A stretch of 64,000 nucleotides of DNA from Byssothecium circinans. Lineage: Eukaryota > Ascomycota > Dothideomycetes > Pleosporales > Massarinaceae. This document shows, in pieces, positions 26,245 through 37,526 of this stretch. The notes beneath the pieces were generated by a model. It made no database searches and was not told the origin of the DNA. It saw only the letters and a list, made by a program, of their open reading frames with translations. A program made the position numbers and the translations under genes. Every line of letters starts with the position of its first letter. Positions within the stretch are counted from its first letter, which is position 1. Location of the stretch: contig ML976981.1 of assembly GCA_010015675.1 (NCBI GenBank), positions 1,348,051 through 1,412,050 on the forward strand, in the 5' to 3' direction.

Positions 26245-28661
26245 TCTTCGGCCGTCTTCCTCCAATTATACTGCCGTAATGCCATTTTACGCCGCGGTTG
26301 ACTTACGTAGCGAGCGGCAATAAGCGCAACTGCTCCCACTACTAGTTTAGCTTGCGATACACCGGTGTACACCTTGGCAGCTTACATTGAGATGATTGGG
26401 CTGAAAGAGCAGGTGCAGGAGGACAGGCGCTCTGCGTTGCATTGTCACATCAAAGAAACTTATGGAGGAAAACGGAAGCCGGGAGTGTACACATCCGGGT
26501 TGGTTAAGCAGAGCTTGGAGCCTTGGAGGAGAGCGAAGGATGTGAGATGTGCATAAAGAGATCTTCCTAGTGCATCTGGCATAGTAATACCCAATGTATG
26601 TACACACGGACCTCATAACATAGCTGTTAACTGTAAAGATGCCTGCTAAAATATTAATGTCAAGTCCACAACTTCGGCTTTATGTGGCGTGGGTATCGAA
26701 TCGTATCCTGCGCCTACCTAGCCAGTGTTGAAAACTATGGTTATTACTACAATTGCTACTTGAATAATTCCCATTACCATGGTAATGCGAGGGGCCAGAA
26801 GATGGTGTCAAGTTTCTTATGGTAGAAGAGCTTGCTCAATCAATACTGCTCAACTTGTAATACGCATTGGCAACTCTTACGTGCACTTCCGTCAAAAAGC
26901 CCATCATCAACAAACGCCGTCATGAGCAGCGCTGCTGCGTCTAAAAGGTTAAAGAATGCTTATTACATGCGCTCGAACAACATTCACCACCTACACTATA
27001 CCCACAAAGTTCGACTTCTTAAACGCGTTCCACTCAACGAAACAAGAAAATACCCACTCGAAACTTTCGATGTTTTCCGCGCTCTCTGGTCTCCAATACC
27101 GCGCTACAATCTCAACAAGAAGAACCGCACTATAAATCATCACACTACGGTAGCGATGTCTCTCCTCCACGCCCGCCTCCTCTTCCCCCCGAGATAAAAA
27201 AGAAGCCTCACAGATATTCATGTGTTGTTCTCCCGAACCTCAATCCTCAACATTGCACATTTCCCCCGTCAGGAGTCCTCGCTCCTCTTACGTCCAAAAT
27301 AAGAGTTTCCAGGATCCATGAAATTCCCCTCTCCCCTAATCTCCATCCACCTACAAAAGAAAATTAACCGGCAAGTAAAGATACTTACCGTCTATCTCTA
27401 CAGCAGTAAAGCTTTAGAAGCTCAGAACGACGCCTTCCCTAGCCTTTATTTTAAACGGTCGAGCAGAAACCTTCAAGACTGAATACCATGAGCAATGTAC
27501 CACCTCCAAAAACCCACCACACCAAAGCCTTCAAATGACCGCGTCATGGGAACTTTGCGGTCCACAAAAAAAATTGAATTTACGTCCTCATAGACCCTCA
27601 CGAAAGCAACACCACGCACCACGCACCCCAACATCCCCTACTCTCCTCACTATATTCTCTCCCTTTCTTTTCCCGCACCCCCCCCCCCCCCCCCCCCCCC
27701 CCCCCACCCCCCCCCCCCCCCCCCCATATTTCCCCCCCTTTTTTCCCCCCCCCCCCCCCCCCCCCCGCCAAAAAGAAATTTACAGCAAAGACTCGATGCC
27801 GCCGGACCAGAGACTCGAAAACACCGCGCTCTTCCGTCCAAAACCCCCAACCAGAGAGGAAAAAACACGCCCCTCCCTTCCTCCTTCTCTGCTCCGTCCG
27901 CCTCTTTCCCCCCTACTAAAACCACCAGAGTAAACAAAATATGTATCTTCCGCCCGCTCAACAAAAACATCAGAACCACTGTGCACGACTTCTTATGCGC
28001 GGCATCCGAGTCCGATAAAACAACACACCGGGAAGGGCCATCTGCTCTCTCACTTGCTGTCGGTCGAATCGATATTCTTGTTGAAGCATTACACTGGAAA
28101 GTCGCCGCTTAGATACCGATGCGAACCTGCAGCGGTGCTGTTTTAGCGGAAAGAGAAAACTGTGTCAGGTTTTTGTCATCATGTAGCAGTGTTTTCGAGG
28201 GAAGGATATAACTATCCAATCACGCATTGGAGATGTGTTTGTACTTGAACAAAAACTTAAACAGAATGGCATTATAATGTAGGAACTTTGACACTTTAAT
28301 ATGTCTGTTGCTATGTAGTACCGGTGTGCGATCTAGAGCTTCTAAGGCTTGGAGACGTACCGCCCACGCTCGGGCTCGGGAAGCTTTTTGTCTATTTTAC
28401 ACACGGTGATCCGCTAGTGGACCACGTACCACCCAGAGAGGGTTTGTCATCACCATCATTGCACAACAAGGATCACTGTCAGCAACATCCATATCATCAC
28501 CAATTAACTATTCATGATCGAACATTACATTAAGCAGCGCTAAACTCTATAGGGCTTTTGAAAAGCATCGCTGACAATGATACACAGACGGGCGTCCACC
28601 CTACAACCACTTCCAACACCACTTATAACCATCCATCTCCCAGTCTTCCTGAGCCTCAAAG
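26245..28661. other. 2.4-kb gene-free stretch with a poly-C tract
   Basis: No supported gene. ORFs around 27535-27980 are products of the homopolymer tract (poly-Pro on one strand, poly-Gly on the other). An ORF at 26832-27197 has no recognisable features. Confidence 0.4.
27678..27766. repeat. Extreme poly-C (poly-G) tract
   Basis: Runs of about 28, 19, 7 and 22 C are separated by a single A, ATATTT and TTTTTT. The tract is non-coding and far longer than any other homopolymer in the window. It could be a real low-complexity, quadruplex-forming locus or a sequencing or assembly artefact. Confidence 0.85.
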
Positions 28662-29456
28662 TTATGATACCTCAACAAACAATCCAATAGCCGCCGGTCC
28701 CGACATCTGGAAGAAGGTCATGTCGAGCCCACCGACCGAATCAACCCGATAACCGATTTGTTTTCCTGCCGCACATGGTCCACTCTCAATCAGCTGTTTG
28801 TTGCCAGGCAGCAGACGTGGAACACTGCCGACAATCGACACATCTTGGGTTGTGGCAATATTTGGACCGCTCAGGCGAGATACGCTGATACCGCCAGGTG
28901 AATTGAGAGCGAACGGCGTGGGATATTTAGGATCGAACAGTCCCGGGAGCGTAAAAAAAGTGTTGCAAGTCTTGCCCGGCGTCGATGGGATATCCAACGC
29001 AAACAGCGTTGAGCGGGTAGGGGACACTTGGCCTATGTATTGATTGCCAATCTTTTTCGATGGGTCGGACGAGTCAATCGGTACAATAAGATAAGGAGCA
29101 ATGAAAGGTGGCGTGAGATCGTGAGGTTCGCTCTGGGGCCAAACGAATGGAGCTCCTTGTGTCGGCTTTGACGTCGGCGTGGGCAATAGAACGCTTGCGG
29201 GCGGAGTAGAAAGAGTGGTAGGTTGGGAGGAACGGGAAGGCCACGAGAAACCGGGAGCCATTGTACCAGTGGGCAGAATAGATGGAGAAAGGACTGGCGG
29301 TGGGATGGTTGGGGTTACAGGCGTGACAGGCGTGGGCAGTGGAATGCTTGATGACGGCATTGAGACAGCGATCGTAGGCTGAGAGGAACGCGTAGGCCAA
29401 GAGAAGCCTGGGGCCATTGTACCACTGGACGCAATGGACGGGGAGAGGGTTGGCAT
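28662..29456 (-). CDS. But2-domain (ubiquitin 3 binding protein But2 C-terminal) protein
   Basis: The first half is a Pro/Ser/Thr-rich linker containing two copies of a block with GTMAPGFSWP. The second half has the features of a But2 C-terminal domain: KKIGNQYIGQVSPTRSTLFA, FALDIPSTPGKTCNTFF, a glycine-rich strand pair, GPCAAGKQIGYRVDSVGGLD and a final FFQMSGPAAIGLFVEV. In filamentous fungi this domain is common in secreted and wall proteins. The 5' end is unresolved. The ATG at 29454-29456 gives a product without a signal peptide, yet the frame is open further upstream to an AG preceded by a GCTAAT branch-like site near 29520. It may therefore be the 3' exon of a longer gene, possibly fused to the GH17 gene just upstream on the same strand. 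Confidence 0.65.
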   Translation of the reverse strand: MPTLSPSIASSGTMAPGFSWPTRSSQPTIAVSMPSSSIPLPTPVTPVTPTIPPPVLSPSILPTGTMAPGFSWPSRSSQPTTLSTPPASVLLPTPTSKPTQGAPFVWPQSEPHDLTPPFIAPYLIVPIDSSDPSKKIGNQYIGQVSPTRSTLFALDIPSTPGKTCNTFFTLPGLFDPKYPTPFALNSPGGISVSRLSGPNIATTQDVSIVGSVPRLLPGNKQLIESGPCAAGKQIGYRVDSVGGLDMTFFQMSGPAAIGLFVEVS

Positions 29457-29480
29457 CAGTGGACTGGTCGGGGTTATAGG
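29170..29480. repeat. Imperfect 156-base tandem repeat in the But2 linker
   Basis: Two copies of a 156-base (52-codon) unit, for example GTAGGTTGGGAGGAACG at 29218 and GTAGGCTGAGAGGAACG at 29374. They encode the duplicated GTMAPGFSWP blocks. In-frame duplication with moderate divergence. Confidence 0.7.
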
Positions 29481-29848
29481 AATGGACGCCGTAGGTGTAT
29501 CAATTACTGAGAGCGCTGCGCATTATTAGCTTTGACTCCACAGGAGAGGGGTCGCTTCTTGTCTTTACTCGGTGTCACTGCTCCTGTAATGCTTGCTGTC
29601 GGCGTAACGCTTTCCGTCTTCGCATTCCCATTAGCCCAAAGCATCCAACGGAGGTGCCAGCCATCCCAATTCGAGGGATGTACAAGGCTTCCAGCTGGTT
29701 TGCACCTGCTATTGATATTGCAGGGTGGGCATTTTCGGGAGGGCAGAAGAGCGGATAGCAGGTACGATAGAAATGACAGGTTGTACAGAAGCAATAAGAA
29801 GAGAGGTGACAGAGCAGACGAAAGGAGAATCGGGAGGAAGTAGCTTAC

Positions 29849-30820
29849 AGGCTTGACGCTGGATGGGCAGGTGAGGTCGAAGAGCGGGCTGACAGCCTTG
29901 AGATCACCGCCGGGCTTGATACCGAAGCTGGGGCTCGGGGTGGAGTACTGAACGTCTTGGAGAGTGTAGTACCAGAGGTTAACACCCTGAGCGAGGAGGG
30001 AGCAAGTGACGTCATCCCAGTAGATACCGGCATTCTCGGGGTTGGCAACAGCATTACCCAGAGAAGGTCCTGATACGGGCCATCCAGTCTCAGTAACCCA
30101 GACGGGTTTGCCCTTGGCGGCGTTCTTAGTCTTCTGAAGAGCATCGTAGAAGGTGGCGTTGGCTCCCCCAATGCTGTTGTCGTGATCGACCTCCCAGAAA
30201 GGGTAGGCGTCAACACCGAGCCAGTCAAGGGCATCAATTACGGCAACGTTGCTAGAGTTGTCGTAGGCAGTCCAAGTGTCGACATGGCCAATGCCCTTTC
30301 CGGCAAGAGGAGTTCCCGCGATGGCGCTGCGGACCTGGTTAATGTAGTTGACAAGCTGGCTGGGCTGAGCACCGGGGTTGGTCTCGCCGTTTTTGATAGC
30401 AGTGGGAGTAATGCGGTAGAGATCCTCGCTGCCGACTGAGATGCCGACAACTAAGTCGGTGAATGCAGAGCCGTACTGAGAGACAGCCGCCTTGAGAGCC
30501 GCAATCTCGTTGTCGACTACGGTCTGGCCAGCTGAAGCCCAGATACCCAAAAGCAACTCAGTCTTGGTGTCAATGGCGGCCTGGATGGCAGAGATGACGG
30601 TGTTGGCGGTGCCATGCTGGATCATGGTGTAGAGACGGGCACTGTTGAACTGTCCATTGGTCCCGGGAAGCTCCTTTGCGGCTTCGAATTCGTACTTGAA
30701 GTCTGTGTATCCCTTGGCTTGTTGGTTTCCGAAGAAGGCGCCGTAGTTGAAGCCCTTGGACGCAGCGTTGGCGCTGGAAATGGAGGCTGCTACAGCCAAA
30801 GCAGTGGAGGAAAACCGCAT
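29849..30820 (-). CDS. GH17 beta-1,3-glucanase/glucosidase, secreted (3' exon unresolved)
   Basis: The main exon encodes 324 residues starting with a clear signal peptide (MRFSSTALAVAASISSANA) and a mature N-terminus SKGFNYGAFFGNQQ. GH17 hallmarks are DLVVGISVGSEDLYR (proton-donor Glu at about residue 129), DWLGVDAYPFWE and KPVWVTETGWPVSG (nucleophile Glu at about 241). The protein should cut or remodel wall beta-1,3-glucan outside the cell. A donor site GTAAGC follows CPSSVKP at 29848. The next exon is not clear: an AGCAG acceptor near 29725 keeps phase but ends after about 24 residues. No GPI signal was found. A fusion to the downstream But2 domain is possible. The start codon is the ATG right before the signal peptide; the longer upstream ORF is leader sequence. 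Confidence 0.9.
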
Positions 30821-32256
30821 GGTGGCTAGGTATAATATAGAGGCAAGGGAATCGAGAGGTGCAGACGGTGCGAGAGAGGTTGTAGTATTAGTATTAAAAG
30901 TAGTAGAAGGGGTGCCGGAGCAATAGAAGAAGTGGATGAAAAACGAGAGACGGTGGTGAGTGCAAAATCTTGGACCAAGTGACGTCCGACGCAGCTTTAT
31001 GGAGAAGGCACACCCTGGCCGAGGGGCAGGCACGAATCACGAATGACAGTGCGCCCGGCGAGAGGAATGATGCTGCATGCAGGCAGGGACCAGGCAATAG
31101 CAGTGTGGCGCTGCCTTCCGCTGCAATCTGCAATCCTGTTTAGCGGCCCGGGCGGCGCATTCTGCTTTTGTCTTCCTCCGATGTGGATTCCAACGACCTT
31201 CAGTGGTCCTACATGCTCTGTACAGTACAGTGCTTGCCGTCCGCCTCGACGAGGCTGTCGAGCGGAGATAGCAGGTACGTACTTTGTATTTTGAACGTCT
31301 TGACTTCCAAGCTTCCAGAACATCAACAACGTCCCGAAGCGGAAGAGACGCCAAACGATCCTTCCCCGCGGCTAGGCGTTGATTATTGGCCGACAAGGAT
31401 GAGCAAGTGGAACCGCAATTCCCAGCAGCCTGTCATTGTTGCTCTGCCAAATCCATGCCGTGAACCTGCAGTGATAAAAATATCTCTCCCGAATCTCACC
31501 AGATTAAAATCTTTAAATCGATAACTCACCTCGTGCCACGTCGACTCGTGAGCAGGGGGCACTCGTGAGATGTGAGACGTGTGGGCTGTGAGCTGGAAAG
31601 ATGCTGGTGTACAAACCTGTAGCACACGCGCAATGAAAGATCGCATCGTCCTTCCGCGCGGCGCAGTGCACGTCAACGCATGCACATCCATCGCGTCGTT
31701 CCTGATGATCCCACGACCATCACTTGTCCGCCTTCTCAACACTCCACTCATTTCCCCGTAGTCGCGAGCTGCATCACGAATTGACATCGTCCTCCCTAGA
31801 CTTTTCAGCGCGGGAGATATGTTTATGCGTGTAGCAACATGCTGAGTGGACGCTGTTTATGCTGGCCTCATAAGCTTGCGCGCTGGAAAGGGGAAGCGTC
31901 GCTGATGACGTGGGCGTGCGTGGATATTATTTTCGTGGCCGGCGGTGACCGGACGGTCCGAACTCAGGGGTAAGGGTGGTTCGAGACCATCTCGGCTCTC
32001 GGAGTGGGGATGAGATGTTGAACGCCTTGACGGCGGGTCGTGCCAAAGGCCGTTGAAATCGTATGTTGTGAGAAGAGTTGTGCAAGAGGCAGCTTTCACG
32101 AGTGTTTTGAGGAAGATGAGACAAATTTCGTTGATGGTTTCGTGCGCCACAAGACCGATGCCACACGCTAACTGCTTCGGGTAGGCTATGATTCTTCACC
32201 CAAATCATCAACCCTCACAACCACCTATCATCGGCTGACGTCGGCATACCAAAATC
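30821..32256. other. Divergent intergenic region
   Basis: Holds the leaders and promoters of the GH17 gene (minus) and the next plus-strand gene. Overlapping ORFs on both strands show no domain. No supported gene. Confidence 0.4.
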
Positions 32257-32832
32257 ATGGGACTACACGAAGTCAGTCCTCGTCCCATGTCACCATCCAA
32301 CGACTCCTTCACCTCAGCACTTTCCTCGCCAAGTCCTCACCTCTCCACATCCGATGACGACACATCATCCCCCTCCCCACGTGCATCCACACCCATCCAA
32401 ACAATCACGTCCTGCATTCCCTGGCCTGGATCCTGCTACATAATCCGCTCCTCCGGCTCTGCCAGTGTAATTACTTTGAAAGACGGCCAGATAAGCCTGT
32501 CACCACCTGGCGGTCGTGGCTCCATCTATTGGGATTGTGTCGAACGGAATGGATGGTTGGGGTTCAGGGCTCCAGCGTCAGGACTATTCTTGGGCCATGA
32601 TATGGGAGGACGGCTGTGCTGTGGAGCGAAAAAGCATCAGTCTTGGGAGAACTTTTGTGCGAGGGCGAGGCCAGAGGGAGGGTTTGTGTTAATGATGGCA
32701 CATTGGGAGAAGCTTTGGCCTGTGGGTGTCAAAGATGGAGTTGCGGGAGATGGGGGAGAAGGAAGTGCGTTGGTGAAGATTAATGGGGGTGTTGAGGAGG
32801 GGATTGTTTGGGATTTTGTCAGGGTCAGATGA
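32257..32832 (+). CDS. Small beta-trefoil-like protein of unknown function (191 aa)
   Basis: A single exon. Residues 1-50 are Ser/Pro/Thr-rich and disordered. The rest is strand-rich and compact: CIPWPGSCYIIRSSGSASVI, LKDGQISLSPPGGRGSIYWD, NGWLGFRAPASGLFLGHD, RARPEGGFVLMMAHWEKLWP. The alternation of short strands with the pattern G-W-L-G-F-R-x-P-x-S-G-x-F-L-G resembles beta-trefoil or fascin-like folds, in which the chain surveys whether a ligand or residue is present. I believe related proteins occur across filamentous ascomycetes but know no assigned function. No signal peptide and no membrane segment. Confidence 0.7.
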   Translation: MGLHEVSPRPMSPSNDSFTSALSSPSPHLSTSDDDTSSPSPRASTPIQTITSCIPWPGSCYIIRSSGSASVITLKDGQISLSPPGGRGSIYWDCVERNGWLGFRAPASGLFLGHDMGGRLCCGAKKHQSWENFCARARPEGGFVLMMAHWEKLWPVGVKDGVAGDGGEGSALVKINGGVEEGIVWDFVRVR

Positions 32833-34280
32833 GGTGGATGCTGTGGGCGATGAGAGGCGACCTGGGTGAGGGCTATGATTTATGAGTAATGACTTCCATG
32901 AACCGAAACTATAGGATATGAGAAATGCGAGTCACATCTCCGATGAACATGTGCCTTAATACTGCAAGTTTAGATGGGGAACTTTCGACTCAAATAAGTG
33001 CAAATCCACGGAGCTGAAGAGATTAACTAGTAAAACCTTTGAAAACCATATAAAACAGGGTAGAGAAAAGGTAGCCAGAGATTTATTTATTTTTCACCAT
33101 TAAGGATGACGGGTTTCTGCAGGTATAGCGAGCGATGCTGCATCCCAACCAAAACCGCAGACTGAGAAATAAGGTCAATCGCCGCATGGCCGAGAAAGCA
33201 TCAAAGATATGTACCTAGAAATTGGAAGTATGTTTAGAGTGGCTTGCTGCGGAGAGCTATCCCGTAAATCCTCCCGCGCAGGTACGTAGTCAGATCAATG
33301 TTCCGAAAGGTGAGGACTGCTATGCAGTTGAGGTGAGACGTGGGTAATAATGTGACAAAAGTACTGACTGGAATAAATGCAACGTCAGGCGACCGTGAAA
33401 GAAACTGTCGGTTCATGTTTGCCAGAGATATAGAGCAAGCTGTCACATGAAAGAACCGGCCCCGCCGAGCCCTGGAGGGGCAGTGATCACAATGGCCAAC
33501 ATGGCGTTGTGGTGTTGCAGGCCGATAGGGCGCTTCGGCTCCAAATGTTCATGTGTTCGGTGGGTAGATCGTGTTAGATATCCTCGGACTGTGTATGGCT
33601 GAGCAGAGCCGGGTGAGGGGTTGGCGGCGCCGTGGGGTGCAGCAGCCGAGAAATCCTGAGTGAATCGTGCAGACGCTGCAAGGCATGGCATGGCCTTGCT
33701 GCGAGGAGCACAATCACTCTTCTAAACTATACAGAAGGAGACGATCTTCCAGCACGATGACTTCATGTAGAAAGTAAATAAATAAGAAGGATGCGTCGCG
33801 ATGTGAGCGGTTATGAGATGAGGAGCAGCTCGGCCCAGGGCGGAACGGTCTGAATCAGCTGCTTCCGATTTCTTCCTTTGACGCGCCGTCACCTTCACAC
33901 CGAACGTCTTCCCTCCGTCCTCCCGCCGTTATAGAAACACCACAAATACCCCGCTATCCCAACTCTCAACTAACCGACCGACGAATATTCGAATGCGCCT
34001 TCCGCTGCCATATTGAGGCTTCGTTTGCGTAAAACTTACGTCACACCCACACCTCGCTAGCCAACAAGCAGAACTCACCGGTGCAACTCCTACTCATATA
34101 CGGGCCGATCCTAGCAGGCATCCTGTATGGTCTCTAGATAAGCGGCGACTACAGTGCAAAGAGGCCAGCCAGGCGTGGTAGACAGTCCTCGAGCGCTCAG
34201 CATCTTTCGTCGCTCCAGCCGGCCCATCCATGCTCGACGACCGGCAAGACTCGCGACCAGGCAAGACATCCTCAGACACC
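32833..34280. other. Intergenic region
   Basis: No supported gene. Two minus-strand ORFs of 70-82 codons (33234-33691) lack recognisable content. Bases 32940-33120 are AT-rich. The right part is the likely promoter of the next gene. Confidence 0.4.
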
Positions 34281-34757
34281 ATGTCGACGAATCGACCTTT
34301 CTTCTCGAGCTTCCTCACCGCGTTTCGAGCTCAGTCTGCTTTCCAAAAGACGGCGACATCGCAGTCCGGAGCTGGCTATAATGCCGCATCATCCACACAG
34401 TCCTCCGGCTCGACCTCGGCGCGAACAATAACCACCAAAGCCACGCCTTCGTCCCCAGGAGCAACTACCGCAGCAGTCCAAGCGACTGGTCAGTTCCAAC
34501 CAACAAGGCAGCATGCCGTGCCATACCACCGTTCCACATCACCTACCACGAAATCCTTCCCAATACCCGGCGCATCGAGAGGGAGGGACAGGCGGGGCTC
34601 AGACAGCTCCTCAGAAGGCTTTCATGAAGCTATGGGCGCAGAGAAATGGTACATCGGGGGACGGACAGCCGCGGGCGAAGAGAAGTACTACAAGCTGGGC
34701 ATGGTGAAGAGGCACCGGAGCGTGGACAGGCTGAGTCTGGATAGGCTGTCGATATAG
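34281..34757 (+). CDS. Unknown protein with a basic C-terminal motif (158 aa)
   Basis: A single exon of 159 codons starting MSTNRPFFSSFLTAFRAQSA. Residues 25-110 are Ser/Thr/Ala-rich and disordered. The last 45 residues are ordered-looking and charged (MGAEKWYIGGRTAAGEEKYY, then KLGMVKRHRSVDRLSLDRLS) and include a basic, phosphorylation-prone RHRSVDRLSLDRL stretch. No signal peptide or membrane segment. Not recognised. It is accepted because of the clean start context (CACCATG) and the contrast between a disordered middle and a conserved-looking end. Confidence 0.55.
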   Translation: MSTNRPFFSSFLTAFRAQSAFQKTATSQSGAGYNAASSTQSSGSTSARTITTKATPSSPGATTAAVQATGQFQPTRQHAVPYHRSTSPTTKSFPIPGASRGRDRRGSDSSSEGFHEAMGAEKWYIGGRTAAGEEKYYKLGMVKRHRSVDRLSLDRLSI

Positions 34758-35523
34758 AGGGACGTTTCACTCACGAGACATAAAAGTAGTTTTGCATGGT
34801 TGGTTTATATGGCATCATCATTCTCTACACTGAGACCAGATGGAACTTGGAATAGGCGTTAGTACCGGCTTGTCTCGAGGCAACTACGAGGCTGTATAAG
34901 AAGAGTTCATAGATCAATAGCTGTAACAAGTTGGCAACATTCGATATTCAAATGGTCGCTCTCGAGTATTAGTGACGTCCAAGTGGTTCACAGTACCGTT
35001 CCCACGTGAATACTGGGGCGTTGCTCGAGATAGGAAAACTTAAGCCGCTAAAGTGATGACTCTTTCAGCACCCAGCACGAAGGAAAATACCCCAACAATC
35101 ACGCTTGCGAATCAGAAGTCTTTGATAACCATTCGACCACTGATCGCTCCATCATTACCCGGCTCGGAACGATCCGCCTGCATTCCGAAGTTCGGATAAG
35201 GCCTTTATCCACAAATATCTGTACGGAAAAGTGGACTGTTTGGGCACCTATGACGGCAACACAGACAAAAATTGCAGCAAAAAGCTGCCAAATAGACACG
35301 CCAGTCATGTTCGGAGTTCATCCAACTCTATTTAACGGCCTCGGACGGTGGATTTGCGTCTCTTTTAGTCACAACGGTTCTCCCTTTTCCGAGAGATATA
35401 CTGGCATATTAGAAAGCGGGTACACGCTCTTCTTAAGGATCTCCAGTCCTTGTCTCGTCTCGATCACGACATCGAAAGTTCCGATCCCGTTTTGAGGAAA
35501 TCATCCCATGAACCCCACACACC
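34758..35523. other. Intergenic region upstream of the MFS gene
   Basis: No supported gene; presumably the 3' UTR of the preceding gene and the MFS promoter. Confidence 0.4.
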
Positions 35524-37526
35524 ATGTCGCCTCCTCCGAACGCTACCCCAGACTCTCCATCAGCGCCGACACCACCAACAGCCAAGGAAACGACTACAAA
35601 CTCACCCACACTCCCCGCCCCACAAACGCCCCGAGAAAACGGGAGCGGGAAACAATACGCCTCCATCGTTTCCCCAGGAAACAACGATGATCGCCTCGAA
35701 CTCCAACACACCATCTCAAACATCAGCCATCATGACATGCCCATTGTGTCGTACACGGTAACCGGCGATAATGACGAGAGATACAATCGCTTCAGCACTC
35801 GCAGGAAGCTGATCATCACGGCGGTGCTCTCTTTCTGTGGCTTCTTGGCTCCCGTGTCGTCTACGACGGTGTTGTCGGCTGTGCCTGAGGTCGCGGAGAC
35901 GTATCACTGCGATGGGTCGATTGTGAATCTGAGTAATGCTATGTATATGCTGTTCATGGGATTGAGTCCGTGTTTCTATGGACCTATCAGTAATATATAT
36001 GGACGAAAATGGGTATGCTGTCCTTCCCTCGTGTTGTTCAAGTGCCCTCGGAGTTTTGATCGAGTGTGGTTTTCTTTGGCATATTTGACTAACGTTTGAG
36101 TGTTTAGGTAGCTGTGACAAGTGCGGCATTGTTTCTTGCTTTCTCTGTGGGGACGGCACTGGCGCCTAACCTGGCCGCGTTCTTCATCTTCAGGATCTTG
36201 ACTGCGTTTCAAGGAACTGTTTTCTTGATCATTGGGTCGAGCGTAATCGGGGATATCTACAAGCCTACCGAGCGTGGAACAGCTCTTGGATGGTAAGAAC
36301 GTCTATCTCCTTCCACTCGTAGATTTTGGAAGAAGAAGATTTGAGCCCAAGGTCTTGTCCCAAGTGAACAGAATCACTGACTTGCTCTGCCATAGGCTTT
36401 TATCCGGCACTCTAATCGGACCAGCCCTAGGTATGTATCACTTCTAAAACTCTCATCCTTCTCCGGGCTTTTACTGACTGCCCTAGGCCCCTTCATTGGC
36501 GGAATCATCGTAACCTTCCGGACATGGCGCGTCATATTCTGGCTACAAACCGCTCTAGCAGGAGTAGCCTGTATTCTGGTCTTCTTCCTGCTGCCCGAAA
36601 CAATCCACTACAAGCGCTCTGCCGAACTCAAGGACCTACCCAAGAAGCGAAGGGCACACCTCATGTGGCAGTGGTTGAACCCTTTTCGTATTGTGTGGTT
36701 GTACCGGTATCCGAACCTGCTCACTGTGGTATGTTAAGTCCTGCTCAACGCCCGTCGCCATGTTTTCGGCAATGAATCGTACGCATCAGGTACTGATATC
36801 ACCAATAGGCTCTAGCCGCATCGTCCCTCGTCTGGAACATGTACTCCCTCCTAACCCCCATCCGCTACATCCTAAACCCACGCTTCAACCTCACCACACC
36901 CCTCCAATCAGGACTCTTCTACATCGCGCCCGGCTGCGGCTATGTCTTCGGCACCTTCTTCGGCGGGCGCTGGGCCGACCATATCGTAAAGAAATACATG
37001 CGCATCCGCGGTTCCCGTGTTGCTGAAGACCGACTCAGATCCTGTTTGCCTTTTCTGGGGGCTGTGATCCCGGCATGCATGTTGGTGTATGGTTGGAGTG
37101 TAGAGAAACGTGTAGGAGGTGTTGCGTTGCCTGTGGTCATGATGTTTACCCAGGGCGTGGCGCAGTTGTTTTGTTTCCCGAGTCTGAACACTTATTGTTT
37201 GGATGTTATGCAGGGCAGGAGTTCGGAGGTCATTGGTAAGTCAATACTCCCTTTCTACCTGTCTTTCTCTAAGCATGCTGGACTGCGTGGTTAACGTCGG
37301 TATAGCGGGAAACTACATGATCCGATACCTTTTCGCCGCACTCGGTTCTGCGATCTGTCTCCCTGCAGTCAGAAAGATTGGAGTTGGATGGTTTTCGACT
37401 ATCTCGGCGTTGTTCATGATGGTCTCGGCTCTTGGTGTGTGGTATACGACGGAGCATGGGAAAGAGTGGCGCGACGCAATCGATGCGAAGAAGGTGCCGA
37501 GGAAGGAGGCAGAGAGTAATGTTTGA
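35524..37526 (+). CDS. MFS transporter, DHA1 (drug:H+ antiporter-1) type
   Basis: Six exons, 35524-36012, 36108-36292, 36396-36430 (35 bases), 36487-36728, 36809-37235 and 37306-37526, sum to 533 codons with all phases matching. A 95-residue Pro/Thr-rich cytosolic N-terminus is followed by about twelve membrane helices. Typical MFS motifs are visible: YGPISNIYGRKW after helix 2 and GDIYKPTERGTALGW after helix 4, then the motif-C-like GTLIGPALGPFIGG. The motifs place it near yeast Qdr/Dtr-type DHA1 exporters of drugs, polyamines or weak acids; the substrate is unknown. It exports by proton antiport at the plasma membrane if typical. No biosynthetic genes flank it. Confidence 0.88.

Noticed and set aside
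27535..27979. ORFs of 132 (plus) and 109 (minus) codons
   Set aside because: They consist largely of poly-Pro and poly-Gly translated from the poly-C tract, without start context or splice support.
30821..31033. N-terminal extension of the GH17 ORF
   Set aside because: It would place about 70 residues before a textbook signal peptide.
35093..35165. tRNA-like stretch on the minus strand (GGTCGAATGGTTATCAAAGA and following TTCTGATTCGCAAG)
   Set aside because: It resembles an A box and an anticodon loop, but the anticodon stem does not pair and no B box (GGTTCGANTCC) follows at the right distance.
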